Positions 26,224-35,585 of a DNA stretch of 64,000 nucleotides are shown here, piece after piece (the first letter of the stretch is position 1; each line of letters begins with the position of its first letter). Location: the NCBI GenBank assembly GCA_039808325.1, contig JBDHSU010000006.1:1-64000 (forward strand), read 5' to 3'. This DNA is from JAFKKS01 sp039808325. Its GTDB lineage: Bacteria; Pseudomonadota; Alphaproteobacteria; Rhizobiales; Xanthobacteraceae. The notes under the pieces were generated by a model that searched no databases, was not told the origin of the DNA, and saw only the letters and a program-made list of their open reading frames with translations. A program made the position numbers and the translations under genes.

Positions 26224-26240
26224 GCGAAGCCTGATTTCGC
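26224..26240. promoter_or_regulatory. Possible LysR binding site in the divergent gap
   Basis: GCGAA and TTCGC are separated by seven bases, 30 bases upstream of the LysR start and within the 183-base divergent gap. Dyads of this size at this position are typical of LysR sites, but the arms are short. Confidence 0.3.
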
Positions 26241-26270
26241 AAAATTTGAAACCGGGGGCATTTTGGGGCG

Positions 26271-27212
26271 ATGCTTCGAAATGAGATCGAAAGTCACGAC
26301 ATCAAGACGCTGACCCTTTTTGTCGCATGCTGTGAATTGCAGAACGTCAGCAAGGCCGCGGCGCATCTCAACATGGCCGTCTCCGCGGCCAGCCGGCGCA
26401 TCCGCATGCTGGAGAACAGCGTCAAGATTCCGCTGCTGTCGCGCCGGCCGCACGGCGTCGAGCCGACCGCTGCCGGCTTGACGGTGCTGCACTATGCGCG
26501 CGACGTCCTGCGGCTGACGCATCAGATGGAAGGCCTGATCACCGAGCATCGATCGGGAATCCGGGGCTATGTGCGGATCAGTTCGTCGAGCTCGGTGCTG
26601 ATCGGGCGTCTCGCGGCGGATCTTTCGATCTTCGCCAACAAGGAACCCGATATCAAAGTCGACCTGGAAGAACGGCCGACGCACGAAACTCTCGACTCGC
26701 TGCTGACGAAACGGGTCGATATCGGCGCGATCGTCGGCGGAACGGAGAGGGGCCGCATCGAGACGTTCCCGTATGGCGGCGACCGGCTTTGCGTCGCTGT
26801 CCATGCGCGGCACCCTCTCGCCGAGCGCGCGCGGGTCAGTTTTTCCGACATCGCACGCTACGATCTCATCACGCTCGATCACAGCACGGCGCTGCGCCGG
26901 CTGCTCGCCGACCGCGCGCGCGTTCTCGGCACCTATTTGAACGTGCGGGTCCAGGTGACGAGCTTTCAAGTGATGGGATTGATGGTCAGCAAGGGCATCG
27001 GAATCGGCATCCTGCCGGAAAGCACCATTTCCGCGGTGGCGGATTCGTGGGCGCTTCGCCTCATCGAACTGAATGAGCCCTGGGCACGGCGGGGCTTCAT
27101 GCTTTGCGTCCGCTCGTCGGAAGCGCTCGACCGGCCGGCAACGCGCCTCCTGCGCTTTCTCATCGATCAAAGCGCCGCTCTTTCTTGCGCGGATCAGCCG
27201 GTCGTGGCCTGA
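26271..27212 (+). CDS. LysR family transcriptional regulator
   Basis: This 313-residue protein has the N-terminal winged helix-turn-helix of LysR proteins: the TLTLFVACCELQNVSKAAAHLNM region and the ASRRIRMLE recognition segment within the first 60 residues. A two-lobed effector-binding domain follows (GYVRISSSSSVLIGRL, GIGIGILPES). It is transcribed away from the ABC importer operon, the usual arrangement for a LysR regulator and its target. Its effector is probably the imported compound. Confidence 0.85.
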   Translation: MLRNEIESHDIKTLTLFVACCELQNVSKAAAHLNMAVSAASRRIRMLENSVKIPLLSRRPHGVEPTAAGLTVLHYARDVLRLTHQMEGLITEHRSGIRGYVRISSSSSVLIGRLAADLSIFANKEPDIKVDLEERPTHETLDSLLTKRVDIGAIVGGTERGRIETFPYGGDRLCVAVHARHPLAERARVSFSDIARYDLITLDHSTALRRLLADRARVLGTYLNVRVQVTSFQVMGLMVSKGIGIGILPESTISAVADSWALRLIELNEPWARRGFMLCVRSSEALDRPATRLLRFLIDQSAALSCADQPVVA

Positions 27213-27461
27213 CACCGGCGGCAACGCGCGCAATCGCCGTTAGCGCGCTCCGCAAAGGCTCGCCGCCGCGCGATCCGGCGTGCACAACGCGGCGTCGGCA
27301 TGCGCGCCGCATTTGCGCGCGGCGCCGTGCGTCAATAAGAAGCGCCTAATTCCCGTGGCAACGCAGCTATGAGGACATCCCCTTGTCGCCCGCGCGCAAA
27401 ATTCTTGTCCGCACGTCGCCATGACCCGTCAGCTTGGGCCAAACAACAAAGGTCTTCAACG

Positions 27462-28301
27462 ATGACTCAGACTTCCGTGCCTCGCCTGGACCGCGACTTT
27501 TTCGGCGTCGGTCACTACATCTGCCCGGCCCAGGTCTCGCTGATCGAATTTCTCGACGCGGCGGCGGCGCGCGGCTTCTCGGGTATCGGGCTCACCGAAA
27601 GGGCGCTGGAAGAAATGCCCGCCGCCTCGATACGAAACGAATTGAAGGCGCGAAACCTGCGCGTCACCTCCGTCAACAGCGCCGGGTACTTTCTCAAGAG
27701 CGGGAGCGACGCCGAGCGGCAGAACGCTCGCAACCAATGGATTTTGGAATGTGCCGCCGAGCTTGGCGACGCGCCGGTGAATGTGATCGTCGGCGGGGTC
27801 GGGCAAGGGCTCGGCCTCAATCTCGACGCGGCGCGCGCCCGCGCGCTCGAGGCGCTGCATGCATTGCACGCAAAGGCCGCAGCTCTGGGGCTGCACATGA
27901 TCGTCGAGCCGGTGCATCCGAACGGAATCTGGCAAAAGGGCTGCTTCAATTCATTGCGGCAGGTGGAGCAGGCGATCGCCGGGCTTTCGAACGCGACGAT
28001 CAATCTCGACATCTTCCATTCGTGGTGGGACGCCGACCTCGGCTCCGTGATCGCCGACGACAGCCGACCGCTCGGTATGTTTCAGATGTGCGACGTCGGC
28101 GCTTTCACGCAGGACGGAGTCGGTCAGCGCCTGCCCCTCGGCGAGGGCATCGTCGACGTCCCGAGCCTGCTGGGCACATGCCTGCGCCGAAAACGGCGGC
28201 CGCTGTTCGAGGTGGAACTGTTTGCAATACAGCTTCCCGATCGCGCCTTGACCGACCTTCTCGATCAGAGCGTGCAATACCTGAACGCGCTCAATCGATA
28301 G
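27462..28301 (+). CDS. Sugar phosphate isomerase/epimerase-like TIM-barrel protein
   Basis: This protein has 279 residues. The fold is the xylose-isomerase-like TIM barrel (AP endonuclease family 2). Probable metal ligands are in IVEPVHPNG, INLDIFHSWW, FQMCDVGAF and FEVELF, the standard order of Glu, Asp/His, Asp and Glu. The ATG at 27462 has AAAGG upstream and gives the best N-terminus. It lies in a plus-strand group with a deacylase and an MFS importer. Isomerisation or epimerisation of a hydroxy-carbonyl compound is likely; the substrate is unknown. Confidence 0.78.
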   Translation: MTQTSVPRLDRDFFGVGHYICPAQVSLIEFLDAAAARGFSGIGLTERALEEMPAASIRNELKARNLRVTSVNSAGYFLKSGSDAERQNARNQWILECAAELGDAPVNVIVGGVGQGLGLNLDAARARALEALHALHAKAAALGLHMIVEPVHPNGIWQKGCFNSLRQVEQAIAGLSNATINLDIFHSWWDADLGSVIADDSRPLGMFQMCDVGAFTQDGVGQRLPLGEGIVDVPSLLGTCLRRKRRPLFEVELFAIQLPDRALTDLLDQSVQYLNALNR

Positions 28302-28418
28302 GACCGTTGCTCACGGTCACGAAACCGCTTCCCCTGTCCCGTCGGCGTGTTGCGAACGGCGAAGGCTTGCCGCAGATTCTCGTGCGTCGCATCGATCCAT
28401 GAAAGACGGGAAGCCTAA

Positions 28419-29381
28419 ATGGCCGAACCGAAGCGCTGGCATCTCGACCTTCCCGGAACGCGCATCGACAATGCGCCCTGGCGCATCGAGGTTCTGGAAT
28501 TCCCCGGATCGAAGCCGGGGCCGGCAACCGCCGTGCTGTCCGGCCTGACGGGAGACAAGCCGCTCGGCATCCTCGCGATGCACGATCTCGCGCGCGATCT
28601 CACGACCCGCGACATCGCCGGCACCGTTCTTGTTATCCCCTGCATCAATCCGTTCGGCTTCCAGGCCGGCACGCGACACAACCCTGACCTCGTGGAGCTC
28701 AACCGCCGCTTTCCGGGGGTACCGCACGGACTTCTGTCCGATCAATTCGCGCATGCGATCATGCGAATGCTGGTGGAGCGTGTCGAAGCGGTCATCGACG
28801 TTCACTCCGGCACGGCCGTGCGGACCACCGAATACATCTACGACTACGGCAACCTGGAGCTGTCCGCATCGTTCGCCTACCTCCCCGTGATGGTGAACCG
28901 CGCCATTCCAGGGCAGCTTTGCGCGGCGGCGAAAGCCGCCGGTCTCGACGCCGCGCTGGTGGAGTTCGGCGGCCCGGACCGCAACTCCACGCGGAAAGCC
29001 GTCGACGGGTGTCTGAACATGCTGCGCTATCGCGGGCATCTTGCGGATGCCGCGACGGGGCCCGGCGACGTTGCAATTCTCTCGCCGGTGCAAGCGATCG
29101 TTGCATCGTGCGACGGCATTCTCGAAAGCATCGTTGGGCCGCAGGACGTCGGAAATCCCATTCGCACCGGTGTTATCGGACATCTCACCGGCGCCGTGAG
29201 CGGCGCGCGGCTGGAGGAATATGTCGTCGAACGACCGCTCGACACGGATGCCGGCGCAACGCCGCATGAAAAGCCGATCTTGATGCTGGCGCAGACAACG
29301 CCGTCGCTTGCGCGGCCCGGCAATCTTCTTTTCATGATCGGATGGCCATTGAAGCGCATCCCCACCCCGCGCCGCGCATAG
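28419..29381 (+). CDS. Succinylglutamate desuccinylase/aspartoacylase-like protein with altered zinc site
   Basis: This 320-residue protein aligns with the M14 AstE/AspA deacylase family. It has an NPFGFQAGTRHNPDLVELNRRFPG-like region (Asn-Arg substrate contact), the DVHSG motif with H129, and VEFGG with the probable catalytic E182. The first zinc motif, normally H-G-[DN]-E, is T44-G-D-K47, so two of three zinc ligands are absent. The enzyme may be inactive, bind metal differently or have another role. The surrounding framework is intact and shows no sign of frameshift. It follows the TIM-barrel gene by 117 bases. Confidence 0.72.
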   Translation: MAEPKRWHLDLPGTRIDNAPWRIEVLEFPGSKPGPATAVLSGLTGDKPLGILAMHDLARDLTTRDIAGTVLVIPCINPFGFQAGTRHNPDLVELNRRFPGVPHGLLSDQFAHAIMRMLVERVEAVIDVHSGTAVRTTEYIYDYGNLELSASFAYLPVMVNRAIPGQLCAAAKAAGLDAALVEFGGPDRNSTRKAVDGCLNMLRYRGHLADAATGPGDVAILSPVQAIVASCDGILESIVGPQDVGNPIRTGVIGHLTGAVSGARLEEYVVERPLDTDAGATPHEKPILMLAQTTPSLARPGNLLFMIGWPLKRIPTPRRA

Positions 29382-29558
29382 CTCAACCGTTGACATCGCG
29401 CATGGATGGCATCGAAAATTGCTCGCGGGCGAGGGCTGCCAAATGCACGACATCGTTAGAATCGATCAGCGCGAATATCCGATCGATGCGTTGGATATCC
29501 CGCGTACGATCTAGCCGCACCGCAGCCCGGGCGACCTTCCAATACTGAGGAGGCTGGA

Positions 29559-30875
29559 ATGGCTTTGTCGATCGACGCGGCGGGGGCCGCGACGAAATCG
29601 GAACGTGACGTCATGCTGAAGCGCGCGATTGTCTCCTGCGCTGTCGGACAGATCTTCGAAATCTACGACTTCGTCGTTTACGGCTTCATGGCGGCGGCGA
29701 TCGCGAAGGCATTCTTTCCGGCGGCCGATCCTGTCGCGGCGCTATTGAGCACATTCGCGACATTCGCGGTCGGCTTTCTCTTCCGGCCGCTCGGCGGGCT
29801 TGTCATCGGGTCGTTCGGCGACCGTTACGGCCGGCGGCAGGCGCTGGTCCTCACCATCAGTATGATGGCGATCGCCACAGGCGTGATGGGCCTCATCCCA
29901 ACCTACGCCACGATCGGCATTCTCGCGCCGATCCTGCTTGTGATTTGCCGCGCGTTCCAAGGCTTCTCGACCGGCGGCGAATGGGGCGGCGCAGCGGCCT
30001 TTCTCGTCGAATATGCGCCGACGAAACATCGCGGCTTCATCAGCAGCTTCCAGCAGGCGGGCACCGCGCTCGGTCTATTGCTCGGCACGTTGGTCGCTGG
30101 GCTGCTGACATACTTCCTCGACGCCGAAGCCTTCCAATCGTGGGGCTGGCGCATCCCCTTCCTGCTCGGCTTCGTGCTCGGACCGATCGGCCACTACTTG
30201 CGCACGCACGTTGCGGAAACGCCGGCGTTCACGCAGACCGTTGCCACCGAGGCGGTCGCCGAAACGCCGCTGCGCGAGGCTTTCGCGACACAGAAGGGCA
30301 ACCTCCTGGTCGCCTTCGCGTTCAGCATCTCGCCGTGCGTGATCTACTGGACGTTCCTGGTCTATATGCCGACCTTCGCCCAACAACAGTTGCAGATCAG
30401 CCCGTCGACGACACTGTTCTCGACAACGTTCGCCGGCGTCGTCTACCTCATCCTCGCGCCGATCGTCGGCGCGCTCTCGGACCGCGTCGGGCGCAAGCCG
30501 CTCCTCTACGCGTCCTTCATCGGCGCGGCCCTGCTCGGTTATCCCCTGTTCTCGTATCTGGTGTCGGCGCGCAGCGTGGCCGCTCTGGTCATCGTGCAAA
30601 CCGTCGCCGCAATCATCCTGACGCTCTGCGCCGGCGTGATCTGCGCCGTGCTGTCGGAAATCTTCCCGACACGCATCCGCTACACGGCGCTGTCGATCGG
30701 ATACGGCCTATCCGTCGCGATCTTCGGCGGATTCGCGGCGCTGATCGCAACCGCGCTCATCCGCTACACCGGCGACCCGCTCGCGCCGGCCTACTATGTG
30801 ATCTTCGGTGGCGTTGCGAGCTTGATCGCCACGTTCTTCATCGTGGAGCGGGCCGGAAAGCCGCTGCCCGAATAG
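29559..30875 (+). CDS. MFS transporter, metabolite:H+ symporter (MHS/ShiA-ProP type)
   Basis: This 438-residue inner-membrane protein has twelve hydrophobic segments. Hallmarks of the MHS group are present: GQIFEIYDFVVYGF in helix 1, the loop 2-3 motif GSFGDRYGRRQAL, FSTGGEWGGAAAFLVEYAP in helices 4-5 and GALSDRVGRKPLL in the central repeat. Members import organic acids, shikimate or betaines with protons. TGAGGAGGCTGG lies just upstream of the ATG. It is probably the importer for the compound handled by the two preceding enzymes, and it is followed by a strong terminator. Confidence 0.85.
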   Translation: MALSIDAAGAATKSERDVMLKRAIVSCAVGQIFEIYDFVVYGFMAAAIAKAFFPAADPVAALLSTFATFAVGFLFRPLGGLVIGSFGDRYGRRQALVLTISMMAIATGVMGLIPTYATIGILAPILLVICRAFQGFSTGGEWGGAAAFLVEYAPTKHRGFISSFQQAGTALGLLLGTLVAGLLTYFLDAEAFQSWGWRIPFLLGFVLGPIGHYLRTHVAETPAFTQTVATEAVAETPLREAFATQKGNLLVAFAFSISPCVIYWTFLVYMPTFAQQQLQISPSTTLFSTTFAGVVYLILAPIVGALSDRVGRKPLLYASFIGAALLGYPLFSYLVSARSVAALVIVQTVAAIILTLCAGVICAVLSEIFPTRIRYTALSIGYGLSVAIFGGFAALIATALIRYTGDPLAPAYYVIFGGVASLIATFFIVERAGKPLPE

Positions 30876-30899
30876 CGCACACCCCGGCGGCGGGCGCGT

Positions 30900-30946
30900 C
30901 AGAGCCTCGGTTCCGATAGGATCGGAGTCGAGGCTCTGTGTTTTTG
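30900..30946 (+). terminator. Factor-independent terminator after the MFS gene
   Basis: A long hairpin has outer arms CAGAGCCTCG/CGAGGCTCTG (30900-30909, 30929-30938) and inner arms TCCGAT/ATCGGA with a three-base loop. TGTTTTTG follows directly. It lies 25 bases after the MFS stop and between convergent genes. Confidence 0.85.
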
Positions 30947-30998
30947 TCCGGTCGCATCTTCGTCACGCGAACCGGCTTGCGCCCTTCGGAATCACGCC

Positions 30999-31754
30999 CT
31001 AAACGCGTCCGCCGTCGACGGACAGAATCTGTCCCGTGATCCAGTTGGCTTGTTCGCTCGCCAGAAAAAGCACCGCCGTCGCGATATCGTCCGCCTTGCC
31101 GAGCCGCCGCGTGTGCAACTGCGCGAGGATGCGCTCCTGCACCTCGGCGCCATAGCGCTCCCACTGCTTGATCGTTTCCGGGTTCGACGGAATGAGACCC
31201 GGCGCGACGGAATTGACGGTGGTGCCGTGCGGGCCGAGTTCCGACGACATCTGCTTGGTCAAGCCGACAAGGGCGTGCTTTGCCGCCGTGTAAGCGTGAA
31301 TTCCGGTGAGACTTGGCCGCAGCCCTGCCGACGAAGAGATCGTGACGATCCGCCCCCACCCCGCTTTGCGAAAATGCGGGGTTGCCGCCTGGATCAGATA
31401 AAACGCGCCGTCGACATTGGCGCGGAAAAGCGCGTGCCAGTCGTCTTGCGAAATGTCCTCGATCGGACGCCCGACCTGGCCGCGCACGCCGCCCGCCGCG
31501 AGCGCCATCACGTCGAGACGGCCTTCGTCGCGCAGGATCGTTTCGATCAGGCGCGCCGCGGCGTCACGATGAGAGAGATCGGCGACATGCGCCTTCGCGC
31601 CGACCTCCTCGGCGGTGCGGCGCACACCGTCGCCGTCGATATCGGCCACGTGCACGCGCGCGCCGCTCTCGACAAACGCCCGGCCGATGGCGCGACCGAT
31701 CCCCTGCGCCGCGCCCGTGACGAGAACCACGCGACCGTCAAACCGAATATCCAT
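30999..31754 (-). CDS. SDR family oxidoreductase
   Basis: This protein has about 251 residues from the ATG at 31754 (a further ATG at 31775 is possible). It has TGAAQGIGRA at the cofactor site, ISSSAG with the catalytic serine and Y-x3-K in AYTAAKHAL. The end WITGQILSVDGGRV is the usual SDR C-terminus. It is transcribed alone, divergent from the IclR gene, and is therefore a likely IclR target. The substrate is unknown. Confidence 0.82.
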   Translation of the reverse strand: MDIRFDGRVVLVTGAAQGIGRAIGRAFVESGARVHVADIDGDGVRRTAEEVGAKAHVADLSHRDAAARLIETILRDEGRLDVMALAAGGVRGQVGRPIEDISQDDWHALFRANVDGAFYLIQAATPHFRKAGWGRIVTISSSAGLRPSLTGIHAYTAAKHALVGLTKQMSSELGPHGTTVNSVAPGLIPSNPETIKQWERYGAEVQERILAQLHTRRLGKADDIATAVLFLASEQANWITGQILSVDGGRV

Positions 31755-31799
31755 GCGGAAGAGCCCCCGAGCCATCAAAGAACACCGTTCTCTGATGAG

Positions 31800-31822
31800 T
31801 TCATATTATTGAATGATGTTCA
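31800..31822. promoter_or_regulatory. Alternating TTCA/TGAA half-sites, possible IclR operator
   Basis: TTCA-N6-TGAA-N5-TTCA lies in the AT-rich centre of the gap between the SDR and the IclR gene. The alternating half-sites could form two overlapping dyads. It is a candidate operator only. Confidence 0.3.
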
Positions 31823-31966
31823 GATATCGGCATTATAGGAAACTGGCAGACGCTGCCACACGTAAGCTTGAAACCGACGCGCAGGCCGGCGATAGCTCTT
31901 CTCAAAGTTGTGACCAGACGCACTCCCTTGGCTCTCGCGGCATCGGGGGGCGGGGCGAGACGGACG

Positions 31967-32743
31967 ATGAGCAACACAGACGTTCAATCCGTAAAATCGG
32001 GGGCGCGGATCCTCGATCTCATGGAGCTCATCGCATCCAAAAACGAGGCAATCGGATTGGCCGAAGTCGTCACGATGCTCGGCATCCCCAAGAGCAGCGC
32101 CCTCATGTTGCTGCGCACGCTCGTCGCCAAGCACTACGTCGAGAGAGACGCCGACGGCCGTTACCGCCTCGACCGAGCCTATCGCGCATCCAACAATGAC
32201 TGGGTCGGCGGACGGACCGCCATTTTGCGCCGTGTCGCCCGGCCGCTGATGGAGGAACTCGGCCAAACGGTGCAGGAGACCGTCGTCGTCGCGGTCCTCA
32301 CGCCGGCGATCGACATCCAGATCATCGAGAAGGTGCGCAGCCCGCAGCCGGTGCGGTACGAAATCGAGATCGGCGTTCCCTACCCCGCTTATTGCACGGC
32401 GATCGGGCGCGCGATCCTCGGCTTCTCCGATCCCGCTCTCGTCGACCATTACCTGCGCACGACCTCGCTCATCAAATGCACCGACCGAACGGTCACGGAT
32501 GTCACCCAGTTGCGGAAAATCCTCGCGCGCGTTCGCGAGCAAGGCTATGCGATCAACATCGAAGAGCACATCCAAGGCGCCTCCTCCATCGCGGCTCCGC
32601 TGCGCAATCAGAACGGCGAAGTGCTCGGCGCCTTGAACATCGGCTGCGTGACGGCGCATTTCTCGAACAACGAACAAGCGATCACCGACGCGCTCGTGAC
32701 GACGACCGCGCGTCTCAATGAGAAGCTTCAAAGCCTCGCGTGA
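31967..32743 (+). CDS. IclR family transcriptional regulator
   Basis: This 258-residue protein has the IclR winged helix at residues 8-70: GARILDLMELIA, then IGLAEVVTMLGIPKSSALMLLRTL. It is followed by the GAF-like effector domain (YPAYCTAIGRAILGF, GYAINIEEHIQGASSIAAPLRN), which is the family hallmark. The ATG at 31967 follows GGGGCGAGACGG and gives a normal-length protein. It lies between the divergent SDR and the convergent ketopantoate-reductase-like gene, and may control the SDR or the large minus-strand operon nearby. Confidence 0.85.
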   Translation: MSNTDVQSVKSGARILDLMELIASKNEAIGLAEVVTMLGIPKSSALMLLRTLVAKHYVERDADGRYRLDRAYRASNNDWVGGRTAILRRVARPLMEELGQTVQETVVVAVLTPAIDIQIIEKVRSPQPVRYEIEIGVPYPAYCTAIGRAILGFSDPALVDHYLRTTSLIKCTDRTVTDVTQLRKILARVREQGYAINIEEHIQGASSIAAPLRNQNGEVLGALNIGCVTAHFSNNEQAITDALVTTTARLNEKLQSLA

Positions 32744-32764
32744 GACGCGCAGACGTTTTGTGAT

Positions 32765-33781
32765 CTACCTGGCGGCCAGCAGAGCGTTGAGGTTGGCGTC
32801 ATCCTGCGGGCGCTTGCCGTCCTCGATCTCATGGATCATCGCGACGAGATTCTTCAATCCCGGGCAGGCGATGCCGTAACGGGCGCCGATCTCCGCAATC
32901 GGCGCGATCTGGAAGTCGACCTCGGTCCGCCGCTTGCGCACCGCGATATCGCGCCAAATTCCCGAATGCGTTTTCGCGTTGGGCCGATTGAACGCGACCA
33001 TCGCATCGACGCAACGACGCGCATCGTCTTCCGTCGCCCCAGGCATGAAGGCTTGCGGGTCGAAGCCGTTGAACCCGAGCGGCGCGATCTTCTGAGCCGC
33101 CGCGACCTCAAGCGTTTCGCCCGCCAGCCGGCGCCACAGCGGCAGCAGTTCGGGCCGCGCCAGGCAATCGGCGATGCCGGCCTGGCCCAGCGCCTGCGCG
33201 AAAAGAAGCGAGGCATAGGCGAGCTTCCCCCACAGATAGGAGAAGATGCGGTCGGTCATGATCGCCTCGGGCTCGAAGTCGCGCATCACCGCATGCAGCG
33301 CGGCGAGGCGCGGCGTCATCGCGCCATCGAGCTCGCCAAGCACCACCGCACCGCGGTTTCCGTAAAGGATCTCGCCGGGGCCATGCCAGTCGGCGCCGAA
33401 ATTGATGAAGGCTCCGATAGTGCGCTGACGGCCGACGATCTTCTCGATCTCGAGCTCGCACAGCCCGTTCTGCAACGAAAGGACATAACCGTCGTCCGAC
33501 AGATGCGGCTTCAACGCCGTCGTCGCCGCGCCGGTGTGCTGTGATTTCACGGCGAGATAGACGTGCTGCCAGGTACCTTTCACCTGATCCGGCGTGAAGG
33601 CCGGCACCTTGACGGTAAAATTGTCGACAGGGCCCGTGATCCGCAGACCGTGGTCGCGTATGCGCGCGATATGATCGGCGACGACGTCGACGAAGGTCAC
33701 GTCATGGCCTGCCCGCGCCAGATACGCACCGGCCGTGCCCCCAATCGCGCCGGCGCCCCAGATCAGAATACGATCGCTCAT
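32765..33781 (-). CDS. 2-dehydropantoate 2-reductase (ApbA/PanE) family protein
   Basis: This 338-residue enzyme has the N-terminal dinucleotide-binding GAGAIGG and the family catalytic lysine in WGKLAYASL. In pantothenate synthesis the family reduces ketopantoate with NADPH. Here the gene is the last of an eight-gene transporter operon, so a catabolic role on another 2-keto or 2-hydroxy acid is more likely. It follows the M28 gene by 33 bases on the same strand. Confidence 0.8.
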   Translation of the reverse strand: MSDRILIWGAGAIGGTAGAYLARAGHDVTFVDVVADHIARIRDHGLRITGPVDNFTVKVPAFTPDQVKGTWQHVYLAVKSQHTGAATTALKPHLSDDGYVLSLQNGLCELEIEKIVGRQRTIGAFINFGADWHGPGEILYGNRGAVVLGELDGAMTPRLAALHAVMRDFEPEAIMTDRIFSYLWGKLAYASLLFAQALGQAGIADCLARPELLPLWRRLAGETLEVAAAQKIAPLGFNGFDPQAFMPGATEDDARRCVDAMVAFNRPNAKTHSGIWRDIAVRKRRTEVDFQIAPIAEIGARYGIACPGLKNLVAMIHEIEDGKRPQDDANLNALLAAR

Positions 33782-33814
33782 TGGATCACCTTGTCTTCAA
33801 GGAGAAGAAGGAGC

Positions 33815-35530
33815 TTACGCCGCGAGGGCGGCGCGGGCTCCGTCAATGGCATGGCGCGCGCGGTTGCACGCGCGGATGGCGCCGACCGCGAGAAAACGCG
33901 CGGCGTCGCTGCCGGCGGGTGCGCCAACGAGCCGCCGCACCGGATCAAGAACCGGATACGGCGTCAGCGCCAAAGCAGGCTCTTGCCCGAAGCGATCGCC
34001 GCTCGTGTAATCGATCGGCACCAGATGCCGCGAAACCGTCATCAACACGGCTTGCAGCGCGGCGGCATCGCCGTCTTTCGTTTTCGCGACCCGCGCGTTG
34101 AACGCCGCCGCCTTGCTTTTCAGATCGCGCGCAGCGTCGATCAGCGACGCCACGTCGACGCCATTGGCGCTTGCCGGCCTCAGAGCCTCGAGCTCCTTGA
34201 TCAGCGCGTCGGCATAAGCCGCATAGTCGAGCGGGACGACAGCAGCCGTCAGCAGCCGCCAAAGCGCATGCACATAGACGCGCGTATCACGCACCAGGAG
34301 TTCGGGATCGATCTTGTCGATCGTGTCGTCCGGCGTATGCCACCACCAACCGAAGCCCGCGCCCTTGCGCGCGGCCCCGCCGAAGATCGCGGCGGCGACA
34401 TTGAGGCCACCCGCCGCCGGCTGCTCACCGCCGCCCATGAACAGCGAGGGAATGCCGATACCCCAGAAGGACTGATCGCCGGCGCGGCTCATCCGCTCGC
34501 CGGAGAGTTCCTGCTGGCCTTGCGCCTGCACCGCCTCGGACGCAAGCGCGCGCAACTCCGTCGACGACGGCATGTCGGCGAGAACCGTGTTGCCGCGCCC
34601 GCCCGTCGAATCGACATTGACATGCACGACGCAGCGCCGCGCGAGCTCCGCCCAATGCGCATCGGCGTACCATGTCGAGCCGGAATAGCGGCCATGCGAA
34701 TGGCCGGACCAGAAGCACAAGCGCAGGCCGCGGCGGAACTCCGCCCGCCGTTCCGCAAACAGGCGCGCAATCTCGAGCATCGTGGCGTTGGCCGCGCCGT
34801 TATCCATGACGCCGTAGTACCAGGTGTCGTGATGGCCGGAGAACATGACGAACGGCTCGTCGGCACCGCCTTTCGCGCTCGCAAGCTCGGCGGTGAGGAT
34901 CGGCGTCTTTCGCCAACCGGTATCTACCTCCGCGTAGAGCGTCACCTCCTTCTCGCCGCGCGCGATGCGCGCCTTGAGCCGATCGCCGTCGTCCTTGTTG
35001 ACGGTCAACACCACCGTCTTCGGCAGAAACTCCACGGTCACGTCCGTGGGACTTCCCCACACCGGCGAGATGCACATCTCGTGCTTGTGCTCGTGCACCA
35101 TCGCATGAATCTGTCCTAGCGCGCCCGCTCGCGTCGCACGCAGGCTGACCGCCGGCGACGCGAGACCATCGACGAGAACGATCTTGCCGCGCACGTCCTG
35201 CTCGGCGAAATCGGCCTCACGACCCGAACCCACATAGACGAGATCGCCCGAAACGCCGCCCGGCCCCGACGGGCGCGAGAACGAATGCGTGATGCAGTCA
35301 AGCTGCTCGGCACCGGCCGTCAGCTTCGCCTGTCCCGGCAGGCTGATATAAGCATCGTGGAGAATCAGATCGGTCTTGAAGCCATACCCATCGAGCGTCT
35401 TTTGCAGATATTTGAAGCTTTCGAGTTCCTCCGGCGTCCCGGAAAGCTTCACCCGACGCGCGAACTCCTCCAGATGCCGCATCATCGTCTCGGCTTGAAC
35501 CGCCGAACAAAGCTGCTCGATCGTCGTCAT
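33815..35530 (-). CDS. M28 family peptidase-like protein with PA domain, non-canonical active site
   Basis: This protein has 571 residues and no signal peptide, so it is probably cytoplasmic. An inserted PA domain (DVRGKIVLVDG) precedes the M28 fold. The zinc ligands H233 and D243 (GHHDTWYYGVMDN), D307 and H398 (WWHTPDDTID) are in place. The usual Glu-Glu motif, catalytic base plus bridging ligand, is replaced by W274-S-G-H277-S278-H-G. A similar replacement occurs in the second M28 gene at 54352, so it is a clade feature rather than random decay. It lies in an importer operon, suggesting that it cleaves an imported amide or peptide. Confidence 0.75.
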   Translation of the reverse strand: MTTIEQLCSAVQAETMMRHLEEFARRVKLSGTPEELESFKYLQKTLDGYGFKTDLILHDAYISLPGQAKLTAGAEQLDCITHSFSRPSGPGGVSGDLVYVGSGREADFAEQDVRGKIVLVDGLASPAVSLRATRAGALGQIHAMVHEHKHEMCISPVWGSPTDVTVEFLPKTVVLTVNKDDGDRLKARIARGEKEVTLYAEVDTGWRKTPILTAELASAKGGADEPFVMFSGHHDTWYYGVMDNGAANATMLEIARLFAERRAEFRRGLRLCFWSGHSHGRYSGSTWYADAHWAELARRCVVHVNVDSTGGRGNTVLADMPSSTELRALASEAVQAQGQQELSGERMSRAGDQSFWGIGIPSLFMGGGEQPAAGGLNVAAAIFGGAARKGAGFGWWWHTPDDTIDKIDPELLVRDTRVYVHALWRLLTAAVVPLDYAAYADALIKELEALRPASANGVDVASLIDAARDLKSKAAAFNARVAKTKDGDAAALQAVLMTVSRHLVPIDYTSGDRFGQEPALALTPYPVLDPVRRLVGAPAGSDAARFLAVGAIRACNRARHAIDGARAALAA

Positions 35531-35585
35531 CAGCGTTCCTTTCGATTTTCTTGATCTTGGTTCGGCGGGTTTCCGGGCGTAATAG

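Noticed and set aside
29443..29514. 23-codon open frame starting MHDIVRIDQ
   Set aside because: It has no ribosome binding site and no recognisable family. It could be a gene remnant but cannot be supported.
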